A stretch of 64,000 bases of DNA from Trematomus loennbergii (GCA_012861695.1 JAAOOA010000458.1:26001-90000), one strand, 5' to 3'; numbered from the stretch's first letter, positions 1-11,121 are shown. The notes: generated by a model not told the origin, from the sequence alone. Numbers and translations are program-made.

Positions 1-475
1 ACAAAATGTTCAAATGTAAGAAAAAAGCCAAAAATAAAGTTCAATCAATTAGCTCAGCATAAATGTAAGGCATAACGATTTAAATGTTTAAATTTCAATC
101 CGGTTGTTCACTTCTTCATGTGAGTCCTTATGCCGTTATAGTGCAATGTTTTCTGCTTCGTCAGTCAAGGCCATGAGTGAAGCTCACAGCCAGGGGAGGA
201 GTCAGACGATCCCCCTTTCCCTCCGTCATCTCTGTTGTGTGGTCCTGTGAGGAAAGGACTGGTACTGCACTAGGTCTGTTTAGTGAGTGCTGTTTCAATG
301 AGTCTGGTAGATAGTAGGGATGTGAATAGGGACAGGGCCAGATTCTTCCATTTTTCAAACAAGGATTCTAGCATCCTGCAAAAGGGATCATCAATTCCTG
401 TGTTCTCAGTCAATTCTTCTGAAAGGGATGAAAGGCCTTGTAAGGCCTCCTGTCACTGTGCAATCTGGGGCTGTA
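1..475. other. Unassigned AT-rich flank
   Basis: No exon, repeat unit or recognisable transposon end is visible. The short open frames here overlap on both strands and show no protein family signature, so I treat the stretch as intergenic. Confidence 0.5.
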
Positions 476-975
476 TTGTTAAGGCCCTGACACACCAAAC
501 TGACACCAAAGAACACGTCCCGACGGACCCGACTGTTGTGTCCCTCTCGTCTCCTGCGTCTTGGCCAAAAAGTCGCTCTGGAACACACCGCGAAGACTTC
601 AGCCGACGGCCAAGTAGCACGTACGCACTGCGCATGCGTGAGTGGCAATAACTCTCCTTACCAGCAGGCGGCGGTAGTGTGTATTCATCGTTCAAAAGAG
701 GCAACCGGAAGACAGACTGCGTGATATATACAAACTTCAGCTTTCTGAAGCAGAAAGAAACTATTTAAGCTTTGTGGCTGGCAACCTTAAAGCACTGCTG
801 CTACCACATTCATGCATCAGTCATTTAATCCAAGATTATATTAATATGCAGTTTTCGCTTCTCATGCACTGATTCGCTAAGCTGAACAGCCAATCAGAGT
901 GATTTATTTTGCTGACAGCCTCCGCAGGCTCCGCGGCCGATTCAACATGTTGTTGTAGGCCAATTGCCAATATTT
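476..975. repeat. Harbinger-like MITE, copy 1
   Basis: The segment begins with GGCCCTGACACACC and contains a low-indel block shared with 1,642-1,900, including TGCGCATGCGTGAGTGGC and CAGCAGGCGGCGGTAGTGTG. It continues into a block with AACAGCCAATCAGAGTG and GCCGATTCAACATGTTG, which recurs in degraded form at about 2,485-2,575. This layout resembles the abundant short non-autonomous Harbinger-type elements of fish. The far end and target duplication were not resolved. Confidence 0.45.
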
Positions 976-1641
976 CAGACAGATGTTTAGAATCAGCATC
1001 AGTGTCCTGTTCAGTGTTGGGCAAGTTAAATGTAATACAGTACATATGACTTATTACTGTCTCTTTTAAAGGTGGGGTATGTCATTTTGGAGAAACCAGC
1101 TCGAGTGCGCTATTTGAAAATACACAACCGGAGAAAATCTGCCACTTCCTTACAGAGCCCCTCCTCCAACACACACGAACGCGCACATGACCAATGAGGC
1201 ACGAGATAAGTCTGTGCACAGATGGAAGGCTGACAGGCAGGTAGGCCTCCAGTTTATTTTAGCCGGGCCGGCTCAGATGATTGGTCGTGCTTTTTACAGT
1301 ACTACAGCTTCCACAGATGACATTTTTTCATGTATTTATTGTCAAAGCACTCATATATGCATTGCTATCAGGATGTTAAGAGCATTCCATGGAATATAAG
1401 ACCCAGAAGTAGTTGTACTGTAATGTAGCATATTCTTTTCGATGGCGTTATTGACTGTATGATCAGTATGACGGATGAACAGATCGCCACTGGGCTTACA
1501 AATAAAGACACGAAAAAACTGCGGCATGTGTACAGCTCCTTATGTGTACTACCATTTTTGAAGTGCTGGAGCGGCATTCCGGTGCTTTCCGTCAGCACTA
1601 CACCCCTTTCAGACGAGACATATACCACATGATGACACGTT
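976..1641. other. Unassigned; possible degraded MITE at 1,066-1,400
   Basis: The block from about 1,066 opens with AAAGGTGGGGTATGTCATTT, a style of end common in short fish DNA transposons, but no matching inverted end was found. There is no supported gene. Confidence 0.3.
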
Positions 1642-1900
1642 AAGGCCCTGACACCAGGCAGTCACCAGAGAACTCGCCGACACCGACACCGACATCGACT
1701 GTTGCATCGACGAGTTCTCCTGCGTCTTGGCCGTGTGTCGCACTGGAACACACACAAAGACTTCAGCGAGCACGTACGGACTGCGCATGCGTGAGTGGCA
1801 ATAACTGTCCTTACCAGCAGGCGGCGGTAGTGTGTATTCGTCATTCAAAATAGGCAACAACCGGAAGACAGAGAAGAAGAACAGACTGATATAAACAAAC
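1642..1900. repeat. Harbinger-like MITE, copy 2 (partial)
   Basis: Starts with AAGGCCCTGACACC and follows the same order of blocks as 478-720 in the same orientation, with small indels. Only the outer part is present, so this is a second, shortened insertion of the same family. Confidence 0.45.
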
Positions 1901-3100
1901 AAATAGCGTGTGCGTTCCATTTTCACTCTCGTCCATCGAAAACATGTTTTAGAATATAAAAATACATGAATGATGAAATGAGCACATAAAGTGCAGACAT
2001 ACTATAAAATCACAGTTAATAGACCTGCATCTGATGATCGCAGTGTTCTGGAGGGTGTGTCGTTTATTGAGTCAGCAATGTAGTAATGTATGTAATGTAA
2101 TAATGGCCACTTCTTGCTAAATGTACATTTCCATGTGATGCTTTTATCCGAGGCGACTCACAATAGGTAAATGAACAGCAGTAGATCTCATTTACTTAGA
2201 CACTGTACTAAGGACAATGTTTGAGGTACTTGAGACTAATCCTGCAACTTTATACTGACAAATAAACCCATGAGATGAAAAACCGGACTTGACCAAACAA
2301 TCACGGAGCTCTCAGCAGAGGACAGCCGGGGACGCTCCCGCCGATATCAGAGATGTCCCTGCTATGTGTGGGAGGTAAGAGAGGACATTTAAGGGCTATG
2401 TTTGATGTCTTTAAGTATCACCTGCTGGTGTTTAGCTGCTGTCCTGTGCCTTCTTAAATCCTTTGTTTACGTCCCTCACTTCCGTTTTGCTTCTCATTTG
2501 CTAGCTGAACAGCTGATCAGAGTGGTTTCTTGGCCCGATAGCTTGTGTCCGTATTTTGGCCGATTCAACATGTTTTGATATTCAAGCACAGAGGGACCTG
2601 GCACTTCACGCAGTGCCAAGGTGTCTTCACCCTCTTTTTGCCAGCATCATGGCAGTTCCTGCAGTTCTTCCTGATACGGACATCTTTCCCATAAAATATG
2701 GGCCAGCATGTGAGTGGTGGGGGGGGGGGTGGGGAGGTGCAGAGCCTTCAGCATATTCCACATTTCTGCAGCAAGCTGCTCCCTGAAAGTCTTCCCCCAC
2801 GGGACCACTTTTTACTTTGTCAATAAATCGCGACCCACCATTTTGAACCACTCAAATCTATTCAACAAAAAATCGTGCTGTAATATATACGCTTTTCAGC
2901 ATACAATATTAATTAAAGTGAAGTACAGTGCATCCCTTATATCCCTTCACAGAACCAAAGTATGCTTTTAAAAAGGTTTAATGAGATGATGGAATCAAAG
3001 CTGAACTGTATCACATAAAAAGGCTCACATGCTGAAAACACCAGCAGGGGGTCTGGGGGATTCTTCCCCAGGAGACTTTTAGAAATACTAACATATAAAC
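1901..3100. other. Unassigned, with MITE remnant near 2,485-2,575
   Basis: A diverged piece of the block seen at 890-955 lies at about 2,485-2,575 (AACAGCTGATCAGAGTGG, GCCGATTCAACATGTT). A G-run follows at about 2,719-2,730. No exon with acceptable splice sites and no conserved protein frame could be recognised. Confidence 0.35.
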
Positions 3101-3239
3101 TACGCATTCTGGTACACTCTGAGAAGAAAATAAATACATCTATTACTACCCGACATATTAATAATATTTTCTGTCATTGTTTGTTTTTCACGGGCCTTCA
3201 AAATAAGTTTGAAAAACAAACAAAAAAGAAAAAAGAAAA

Positions 3240-3341
3240 ACATTTTTTTTTCTTTTTTCCTTTCACTCACACATCCGCGACCCACTCGAAACGGGTACGC
3301 GACCCATTTTTGGGTCGCGACCCACCAGTTGAGAACCACTG
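3240..3341. mobile_element. hAT (Charlie-type) terminus
   Basis: The segment ends in GGGTCGCGACCCACC followed by AGTTGAGAACCACTG, the reverse complement of the widespread CAGTGGTTCTCAAC start of Charlie-type hAT elements. Only this end is clear. The opposite end and an 8-bp target duplication were not located, so the size of the element is unknown. Confidence 0.55.
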
Positions 3342-3773
3342 CATTAGACCATTCTGCTCCTTTTATTTTACCAACTGCAATCAAATGCACCATGATGGCA
3401 GCAGTGGTTCTCAGTGCATTTCTTGAGCATGTTGAGCTTTTTCCAGCCCCTCACCCTCCGACATGCTCACCAAAACATTTCAGTCCCATGCAGACCACTC
3501 CTGGAATTACAGCTGCAGGCGCCAAATAAACCTCATCATCATGAACGCTTACAGTTCCCTTCATCCGCTGAGTGTGTGTGTGTGTGTGTGTGTGTGTGTC
3601 TTTATTTAGCCCCTGGGAGATTGCTGTATTATTTAGAGACCCTCACTCTGCTTGTTTGGGGTAGATAGCTGAATTACAGGCTAAAAACAGTGCATCTCTT
3701 GTCATTATGTTTGTGCTGTTCCATTTAAAGTTGGATTGACTGAAGTCAGGAAGAGTTTGGAGTTTTTAAATGT
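3342..3773. other. Unassigned, contains (GT)n microsatellite
   Basis: A GT dinucleotide run occupies about 3,571-3,599. Otherwise no gene or repeat could be identified between the hAT end and the minisatellite. Confidence 0.5.
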
Positions 3774-5526
3774 AGCAGCCTGCAGCTCAGCGTCCCCGTG
3801 CAGCCTGCAGCTCCCCGTGCAGCCTGCAGCTCCCCGTGCAGCCTGCAGCTCAGCGTCCCCGTGCAGCCTGCAGCTCAGCGTCCCCGTGCAGCCTGCAGCT
3901 CAGCGTCCCCGTGCAGCCTGCAGCTCCCCGTGCAGCCTGCAGCTCCCCGTGCAGCCTGCAGCTCAGCGTCCCCATGCAGACTGCAGCTCAGCGTCCCCGT
4001 GTAGCCTGCAGCTCAGCGTCCCCGTGTAGCCTGCAGCTCCCCGTGCAGACTGCAGCTCAGCGTCCCCGTGCAGACTGCAGCTCAGCGTCCCCGTGTAGCC
4101 TGCAGCTCAGCGTCCCCGTGTAGCCTGCAGCTCCCCGTGCAGACTGCAGCTCAGCGTCCCCGTGCAGCCTGCAGCTCAGCGTCCCCGTGCAGCCTGCAGC
4201 TCAGCGTCCCCGTGCAGACTGCAGCTCAGCGTCCCCGTGCAGACTGCAGCTCAGCGTCCCCGTGTAGCCTGCAGCTCCCCGTGCAGACTGCAGCTCAGCG
4301 TCCCCGTGCAGCCTGCAGCTCCCCGTGCAGACTGCAGCTCAGCGTCCCCGTGCAGCCTGCAGCTCAGCGTCCCCGTGTAGACTGCAGCTCAGCGTCCCCG
4401 TGCAGCCTGCAGCTCAGCGTCCCCGTGTAGACTGCAGCTCAGCGTCCCCGTGCAGACTGCAGCTCAGCGTCCCCGTGCAGACTGCAGCTCAGCGTCCCTG
4501 TGCAGCCTGCAGCTCAGCGTCCCCGTGTAGCCTGCAGCTCCCCGTGCAGCCTGCAGCTCAGCGTCCCCGTGCAGACTGCAGCTCAGCGTCCCCGTGCAGC
4601 CTGCAGCTCAGCGTGCAGCCTGCAGCTCAGCGTCCCCGTGCAGCCTGCAGCTCAGCGTGCAGCCTGCAGCTCAGCGTCCCCGTGCAGCCTGCAGCTCAGC
4701 GTGCAGCCTGCAGCTCAGCGTCCCGTGCAGCCTGCAGCTCAGCGTCCCCGTGCAGCCTGCAGCTCAGCGTGCAGCCTGCAGCTCAGCGTCCCCGTGCAGC
4801 CTGCAGCTCAGCGTGCAGCCTGCAGCTCAGCGTCCCCGTGCAGCCTGCAGCTCCCCGTGCAGCCTGCAGCTCAGCGTGCAGCCTGCAGCTCAGCGTCCCC
4901 GTGCAGCCTGCAGCTCAGCGTGCAGCCTGCAGCTCAGCGTCCCTGTGCAGCCTGCAGCTCCCCGTGCAGCCTGCAGCTCAGCGTGCAGCCTGCAGCTCAG
5001 CGTCCCCGTGCAGACTGCAGCTCAGCGTCCCCGTGCAGCCTGCAGCTCCCCGTGCAGCCTGCAGCTCAGCGTCCCTGTGCAGCCTGCAGCTCCCTGTGCA
5101 GCCTGCAGCTCAGCGTCCCCGTGCAGCCTGCAGCTCCCTGTGCAGCCTGCAGCTCAGCGTCCCGTGCAGACTGCAGCTCAGCGTCCCCGTGCAGCCTGCA
5201 GCTCAGCGTCCCCGTGCAGACTGCAGCTCAGCGTGCAGCCTGCAGCTCAGCGTCCCCGTGCAGCCTGCAGCTCAGCGTCCCCGTGCAGCCTGCAGCTCAG
5301 CGTCCCTGTGCAGCCTGCAGCTCCCTGTGCAGCCTGCAGCTCAGCATCCCCGTGCAGCCTGCAGCTCCCCGTGCAGACTGCAGCTCAGCGTCCCCGTGCA
5401 GCCTGCAGCTCAGCGTCCCCGTGCAGACTGCAGCTCAGCGTGCAGCCTGCAGCTCAGCGTCCCCGTGCAGCCTGCAGCTCAGCGTCCCCGTGCAGCCTGC
5501 AGCTCAGCGTCCCCGTGCAGACTGCA
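3774..5526. repeat. 25-bp GC-rich minisatellite with 19-bp variants
   Basis: About 75 head-to-tail units built on CTGCAGCTCAGCGTCCCC. The full unit is 25 bp and two shorter variants of 19 bp drop either AGCGTC or CCCCGT. Every unit contains a CTGCAG (PstI) site. All unit lengths equal 1 modulo 3, so a frame passes through all three phases in three units; the forward frames stay open for up to about 435 codons except where a GTGTAG variant occurs. These frames are a by-product of the repeat: there is no conserved domain, and the same 25-residue motif appears in all three frames. An origin in a transcribed UTR cannot be excluded. Confidence 0.95.
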
Positions 5527-5880
5527 GAGTGGAAAGAGAAACCCAGAAGCAGCAGCAGGAACACTGTCGGCTCTATCTGAGGGAAGGTTTGCTGCTCGAC
5601 AACTTCACCACTTCCTGTGTCGATGGCGAGAACTGTGAGACTCAAAGAGGCTTTAGTTCACCTGAAAGTCTTTATTTAAAAGTACAAATGAAGTTTGTTA
5701 CTGGCAGCCATGATCTCTAAATGCTACAGAAAGAAGCTCCAAGGCTTTCTTATCAGCTTTAATACGTTGCTTCAAGAAAAACTTTATTACAGAAACAATC
5801 AGTGAGACACACGGTAACCAATGAGAAGCCTCCATTTAAAACAACAACATTTAAACCCCAGGACAGGAAGTGGTCTCCTC
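5527..5880. other. Flank between minisatellite and SPRY fragment
   Basis: No independent gene is visible. On the minus strand this is immediately downstream of the SPRY stop codon, so it may hold the 3' untranslated region of that gene. A TTTATTA-containing stretch near 5,783-5,787 is the only A/T-rich candidate for an end signal. Confidence 0.35.
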
Positions 5881-6060
5881 CTACAGAGGACACAGAGACA
5901 CTGAGGAGTCATATGACCAGAGCACGAACCCAAACCCAGCGTAGAGAGGTTCAGTGAATGTGGCTCTGAAGGTGTGGAGGTGGATCAGTGTGTCAGAGGA
6001 GACTCTGTAGAAGGAGAGAGAGCCAGCAGCATGATCCAGATACACTGCTACTCTACCAGA
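5881..6060 (-). pseudogene. B30.2/SPRY domain C-terminus (NLR or TRIM family), fragment
   Basis: Reading the minus strand from 6,060 to the stop at 5,881-5,883 gives 59 residues with the hallmark end of a fish B30.2 domain: VAVYLDHAAGSLSFYRV, then a TLIHLHTF stretch, then FTEPLYAGFGF and a short polar tail. In fish this domain ends many NLR-C and finTRIM proteins, which act in innate sensing or ubiquitin ligation in the cytoplasm. Upstream the frame runs into a GGA-rich repeat (6,061-6,114) and an inserted MITE, and no PRY half, NACHT or RING part is present. It is therefore a truncated exon or a pseudogene piece. A shorter, frame-broken copy lies at 36,731-36,803. Confidence 0.7.
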
Positions 6061-6114
6061 GGAGGAGGAGAAGAAGGGGGAGGAGGAGGAGGAGGGGGAG
6101 GAGGAGGAGGAGGA
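6058..6114. repeat. (GGA)n microsatellite
   Basis: Purine-only GGA/GAA run abutting the SPRY fragment. A matching run follows the second SPRY fragment at 36,799-36,845. Confidence 0.9.
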
Positions 6115-6132
6115 ATGGGTGTTCTTCTCTTA

Positions 6133-7146
6133 GGCCCGGCTCCACGAGGACAAATACGGCAAAACGCATCGGAGTAACGCAAATGCAACCGCAAAAAACC
6201 TTCCGCCCACACCAATATACACCGGATTGTGTCAAGCTCCACGAGACGGCTCCGTTTACATCCAACCGCTGGAAAAGCTGCAGTACATATGCCGAACCTG
6301 TACGTGGCGCTGTAACTTCCTCCACAAAAGCAGCAACTTCCTCCACAAAAGCAGCGAAGAAGAATGGTTGTCATGGCTGCACTTCTGTGTATTCTCCGCG
6401 GTGGGGGCCGACAGAACCGGGCACAGTTTTTCGCCGGTCAACGTGTGTTAAAGTTTAAATCTTCCGGACAAAATTATAAAAGTGCCGGTCAAAGGTCTTC
6501 ATTGTTATTTATTGAGCTTTAAAACAAATGAATAACGACGATATCATGATATATAATCATCAAATACACAGAGCCTCTCTTTTTCCTCTCTTCTCACAGC
6601 GTCAGTGTCTGTCTCATGCAGCAGCTGATCCAGTAATGTGTGACCCGACAGTCAAAATGAACATATTTATAACTAGTTTAGTTTGAGAGGTAATAAATAG
6701 CTAAGGGTGATGATCTACTTGAAGTGTGTGTTTTGCTCTCGCTGCTTCACAGCCAGAGGAGCTGCGTGTCTCCGTCCTGTCAGATTAGACTTCACTCGCG
6801 TTTATGTCCATATTGAGATAAAGATAAATAATCTGAATTCAAGGAGGAGCTCCTGTAGATGTTGCACAAAGAACTGTAGCATGGTCAGTAGCGACTGGAG
6901 CACGATAGCAACCCCGCGGGGAGAGGCGGGGAGAGGCGGGGCTATAAAAACGAACCGTATAGGCGACTCCACGGCCCCGTTGGACCCCCCAGAGCGCTCT
7001 GTTCCCAGATCTATCCACCTTTGGACCCGTTGTCGTTTGTGGGGTCTGTTTCTACGTTTCCCTTACGGCGTCGTGGAGCTTAGAGGGTTATACGCATGAG
7101 AAAATATGCGGATTCAACCAGTTTTCGTCCTCGTGGAGCCGGGGCC
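6133..7146. mobile_element. Harbinger-like MITE with TTA target duplication
   Basis: The ends are inverted copies: GGCCCGGCTCCACGAGGAC at the left and GTCCTCGTGGAGCCGGGGCC at the right. TTA flanks both sides (6,130-6,132 and 7,147-7,149). The paralogous site in unit 2 (about 36,857-36,865) reads CTGTTATTGTG with no insertion, giving an empty-site control for a 3-bp duplication, as expected for PIF/Harbinger elements. The interior shares blocks with 32,770-32,990 (ACATATGCC, GTGGCGCTGTA, CCACAAAAGCAGCGAAGAAG). No transposase is encoded. Confidence 0.75.
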
Positions 7147-7149
7147 TTA

Positions 7150-7780
7150 TTGTGCCAGACAGAGAAACGAACAGAATAATAATATCCTTATATTTATTAT
7201 AGCGCTTTATCAATGACTCAAAGCGCTTTACAAATACACATTACACATACAGATCATACGTAATAGTCTACTGTGGACAATACCACAGGAGCAAGTTCAG
7301 GTGAAGTGTCTTGCCCAAGGACACAACGGCTTTACAGACGCAGCAGGGCGGGTTTCACCCCCTTGATCTGATGATCATTGCACAGCGCACTGCGCCACAC
7401 AGGCCATCTTCACACCTCGAAGTCATCAAGGCGCTTTACAAGTACACATTAGTATCATACATGTACTGTGGACAATACCCACAGGAGCAAATTCGGGTGA
7501 AGTGTCTTGCCCAAGGACACAACGGCCTGACGCAGTGGCGGCGAGAACAGCTCAGACTCCGGACTGATCATTCCTCCAAACACACAGTCCTCACTGCCTC
7601 CTCTCCTGCTGATTCCTCTGTAAGTCACTCACTGGATGATCAGGAGCTGTGTGGCAGCGGGTGTGGTTAGGCGCCGGCTGCTGGAGTGATGGGAGTGGCT
7701 CAGCTGGAGACCAGACAGCTGACCAGAATCAGGTAATCAGTCACTCAATAAAAGCATGTTGGTAACCTGGTTCTGGTCTC
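7150..7780. repeat. LINE/SINE 3' tail with internal duplication
   Basis: Contains TTATAGCGCTTTATCAATG and the common fish retroelement tail phrase GTGAAGTGTCTTGCCCAAGG, the latter twice (about 7,296 and 7,497). The block is shared with unit 2 at about 37,750-38,480, where an extra near-duplicate of the GACTGATCATTC part occurs. No coding frame is intact. I cannot say which LINE clade supplied it. Confidence 0.6.
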
Positions 7781-7783
7781 TCA

Positions 7784-8905
7784 TGCCCCTTTCACACCAA
7801 CGCAACTCCGGTTCTAGCTCCGTGCTAGAGCTTTTCTGGTTCAGAATCGGTACTTCGGTTTAGCTCCGGCTCCTTTCACACCGCTCAGAGCCCGACTGGT
7901 GCTGCCGCTGCTGCGTCATGACGTCACAGTTTACATCGCTGAGTTTCTCCCCAACGGCTCTCACAACAACAACAACAACAACGGGGGGGACCGCGTCGGG
8001 TCGATGATCGTGTTGCTTTTAATCATACGAAGCCAGATTAAATTAAATAACGACTTCTCCAACCTTATACTTTTCTCCAGAGTGCCGTGGTTCATTGTTT
8101 ATTAAGTGTTTCATTTAGCGACCGCTGCAGTGCTGGCTGCTCTTCCACGGGAGTGTATTCTCCCGTTAGCTCCGGGTTAGCTCACACGGCTCTAAAGTAT
8201 TCACTGTCTGACTGTCACACAAGCAGCTGATACATATCCCCAGTTCCCCTTAAGTGAATGTGTGTCAGTCTGAATTGACGCTGTTTGGCATCACAACGCT
8301 GTTATGAAAGTTTCTCTGTATAACATGGGTGATGTTAGCATAGCAACCGAAGCTAAACTGACTACTTGCTAAGCCGTTTTCTACTGGCACATTTTACCGG
8401 CGTATTGTTCATTATGATTCTACTTGTGATAGTCGGACATGACAACCTGTGCAGCCCATGTATTGATTCCATCCGATAGCTGCTATAATAACAAACGTCT
8501 GCCTGCTCTCCACAATGATCAATAACAGCGAACGGATGGTCAAAGTAAGGTACAAATAAACAGAATCACACGAAGCCTGGTTAGTGTTGCCTAACTTTAT
8601 AAAGCGTGTTTCTTTTTTATAAGTGTGTGGTTGCGTTCTAGTCACTTTGCTCAGCGCTACTGCTTGTTACAACTTTTATTTGCCGTACTCGCCTTAACTG
8701 TTAGCTCAGGTTAATCTCGCCCCCCTCCGACGTAAGCGTGACGTATGCGGTTCTTGCTTCTAGACGGACAACTTTTTGGTGCTCGAAACGAACCGGATTC
8801 CGGAGCTTAGAGGCGGCTCCGCTGCGGTGTGAACAGGAAAACCCGGTGCTTTTCAAGCTCCAGCTCCGAACCGGCCCCGAAACACCGTTGGTGTGAATGG
8901 GGTAA
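7784..8905. mobile_element. Short DNA transposon present in unit 1 only
   Basis: The left end, CCCCTTTCACACCAACG, and the right end, CGTTGGTGTGAATGGGG, are inverted copies. In unit 2 the sequence runs directly from GGTTCTGGTCTCTC to TTAGTAGAGGCTGG (about 38,470-38,500), so the whole block is an insertion. The interior has GGTTCTAGCTCCG and a matching inverted GGAGCTTAG-type block but no recognisable transposase. Harbinger-like or IS3EU-like are both possible; the target duplication is unclear. Confidence 0.6.
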
Positions 8906-9290
8906 TAGTAGAGGCTGGATCCTGAGAGGAGGATCCCCGGAGCCGAAACAGCCTCGGGATTAACGGGCCGTGTTCTATTGTGAACTTCCCCCAGGCTGGC
9001 AATAAGTTTCATTTTCACCACCACCTTCTCCTTCCTTCGTTTTGACCCCAGCGTGAGCCAGAATGTTCCAAGGCTGCTTCTGCTTTCACACGTGTCACCT
9101 TCCTGACAGTTTGAGGGCTCTGCTGGCTGTATTTGAGTCCAGGGTGAGTTCACAGGAATCTGATGAGAGACACAGACAGCAGTCTATCATCAGACTCACC
9201 TGAAGGCTTTACTCTCTGCCTAAAGCAGCTAAACTAGGGGCTGAATCTAATCAGCCCTAACTATAAGCTTGATCTAATCCGCTTTATCAT
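8906..9290. other. Segment shared by both duplication units
   Basis: Nearly identical to 38,490-38,876. No exon is recognisable. It is the unique-looking DNA that flanks the 12.5-kb insertion on its left side and shows where unit 1 was interrupted. Confidence 0.6.
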
Positions 9291-9291
9291 C

Positions 9292-9740
9292 ACCGCGGTG
9301 AAGTTAGTTTTAGGTTGGATATTCGACGGACATTCGCGGACCAGCCAGTAGCGTCAGTTTCCCGGACCGCCACCAGCGTCAGTTTAACGGGGAGATCTTC
9401 TGCGCGAAACGAGGCTTTCACTTAGGGACCATCAACAAATGACTTTTACAATTACACAAGAAAAATGTTCTTTTTAATAAATCGACAGCTTCTCGATCGT
9501 GTGAATGTGAAGCAAATTCACTCTAGAGCATACATTTATTGAACACACCTCTTTTTATTGCATTTTAATACTTTAAATATTTTATATTAATATTTTGATG
9601 GAAAAATGAGCTTATTTCTTCAATACCTTCCAGGTCATGTGACCTAATCACTCAAAATCAATGCCGGCTCAAATAACTACACTGGCTGCATAGGACACAC
9701 CTCTTTATTCCATTTTAATACTTTAAATATTTTATATTAA
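9292..9740 (+). repeat. Left terminal inverted repeat of the 12.5-kb element
   Basis: Pairs with 21,322-21,782 in inverse orientation. A subterminal block with CCTTCCAGGTCATGTGACC is present twice on this side (about 9,540-9,665 and 9,690-9,815), so the left end has a tandem duplication of about 150 bp. Confidence 0.75.
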
Positions 9741-9833
9741 TATTTGATGGAAAAATGAGCTTATTTCTTCAATACCTTCCAGGTCATGTGACCTAATCAC
9801 TCAAAATCAGTGCTGGGTCAAAGAACTACACTT

Positions 9834-10557
9834 GGTGCCAGGATAACAACCTCCATCTCAACGTCAGCAAAACAAGGAGCTGATTGTGGACTACATGAAG
9901 CAGCAGAGAGAGGGTCACGCCCCCATCGCCATCATGGGACTACGGTGGAGAGAGTCAGCAGCTTCAGGTTCCTCTGTGTCCACATCACTGAGACCTGACA
10001 TGACTCTTCACACCACCACCATCACCAAAAAAGCTCGACAGCGGCTCTTCTTCCTCCGCAGGCTGAGGAGGTTCAACATGGACTCCAGGATACTCTGCAA
10101 CTTCTACAGGTGCACCATAGAGAGCATCCTGACCTTCTACAGGTGCACCATAGAGAGGATCCTGACCTTCTACAGGTGCACCATAGAGAGCATCCTGACC
10201 TTCTACAGGTGCACCATAGAGAGCATCCTGACCTTCTACAGGTGCACCATAGAGAGCATCCTGACTGGCAGCATCACGGCCTGGTACGGCAGCTGCACTG
10301 CCCTCAATCATAAGGCCTTACAGAGGGGGGTGAAAACTGCAGAGAACATCACCAGGACGGAGCTGCCATCCATGGAGGACCTTTACTCCCAGCGGCTCAG
10401 GAAGAAAGCCCTCAGGATTATCAAAGACCCCCATCACCCCAGCCACAAACTGTTCTGTCTGCTGCCGTCTGGCAGGCGTGACCGCAGCATCCGGACTAAA
10501 ACCACCAGACTCAGGGACAGTTTCATACCACAGGCAATAAGACTGTTAAACAACTGA
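9834..10557 (+). pseudogene. L2-like LINE reverse transcriptase, C-terminal part
   Basis: The frame carries the end of a fish non-LTR reverse transcriptase: DNNLHLNVSKT at the 5' edge, then RQRLFFLRRLRRFNMDS, AWYGSCTALNHKALQR, MEDLYSQRLRKKALRIIKD and LLPSGRRDRSIRTKTTRLR, ending in RLLNN before a stop at 10,555-10,557. This order is typical of L2/Maui-like elements, whose protein copies RNA at the insertion site. The catalytic palm with YxDD and the endonuclease are missing, so the copy is 5'-truncated; a frameshift near 9,890-9,990 splits the first part. It lies inside the 12.5-kb element, directly after its left TIR. Confidence 0.75.
10103..10267 (+). repeat. 33-bp in-frame tandem repeat within the LINE
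   Basis: Five head-to-tail copies of a 33-bp unit encode an 11-residue motif, FYRCTIESILT, with one copy having R for S. The unit length is a multiple of three, so the reverse transcriptase frame continues through it. Confidence 0.9.
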
Positions 10558-10719
10558 ACTGCTGAAACAACATCTGTTAAACATCTGAACTGTTGAAACA
10601 ACATCCATAACATTCATCTGCTACTTAGTAATTATTTATCTATTTCTCTAATATATCATTCCAATAGACCGGCTGGTCCTGTGGCTCGTCTTTTTTTTTG
10701 TAACTAGCTGATGCTCAAT
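10558..10719. other. LINE 3' untranslated remnant
   Basis: Follows the LINE stop codon. It contains a degenerate repeat of AACTG-TGAAACAACATC and no coding signal. Confidence 0.45.
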
Positions 10720-10878
10720 CTAATCCTGTTCTTCAAAGTCACTGTCAGACTCAGAATTCTCAGAAATGTGATCCTCACATTCTGAAACACCTTCCTCTTC
10801 CTCTACATCATCATCAAATGGTTCTCTCTCTTCCAAAATCATTTGCAAGGCTCTCTGAGCAGAGAATAATTTGGCCAT
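10720..10878 (-). pseudogene. Short acidic frame resembling a piggyBac transposase N-terminus
   Basis: On the minus strand a frame opens with ATG at 10,878 (MAKLFSAQRALQMILEEREP), passes through an acidic stretch rich in D and E, and stops at 10,720-10,722 after 52 residues. The basic-to-acidic layout with FSAQRALQMIL resembles the N-terminus of PGBD-type piggyBac transposases in fish, as I recall it. No catalytic DDD core follows, and the CA microsatellite begins just upstream. This is an inference from style, not a confirmed match. Confidence 0.35.
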
Positions 10879-10895
10879 CTTGATCAGTTGTGATC

Positions 10896-10932
10896 ACACA
10901 CACACACACACACACACACACCACACACCACA

Positions 10933-10963
<31 letters not shown>

Positions 10964-10970
10964 CACACCA

Positions 10971-11059
<89 letters not shown>
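10896..11059. repeat. (CA)n microsatellite
   Basis: About 160 bp of CA dinucleotides with several ACC interruptions. The threonine/histidine and cysteine/valine frames across it are repeat by-products. Confidence 0.95.
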
Positions 11060-11062
<3 letters not shown>

Positions 11063-11121
11063 TTAGCCCGAACATCCTGTATCTAATATAAATGTGTAGG
11101 GGGGGGGTCTACAGTGGGTGG

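Noticed and set aside
4325..5720. Forward frames of 328 to 437 codons
   Set aside because: They are three frames of the same 25-bp minisatellite with shared residue motifs and no domain. Repeat phase explains their length.
8701..9153. Minus-strand frame of 150 codons
   Set aside because: It crosses the junction between an inserted element and flanking DNA and is not open in the unit 2 copy.
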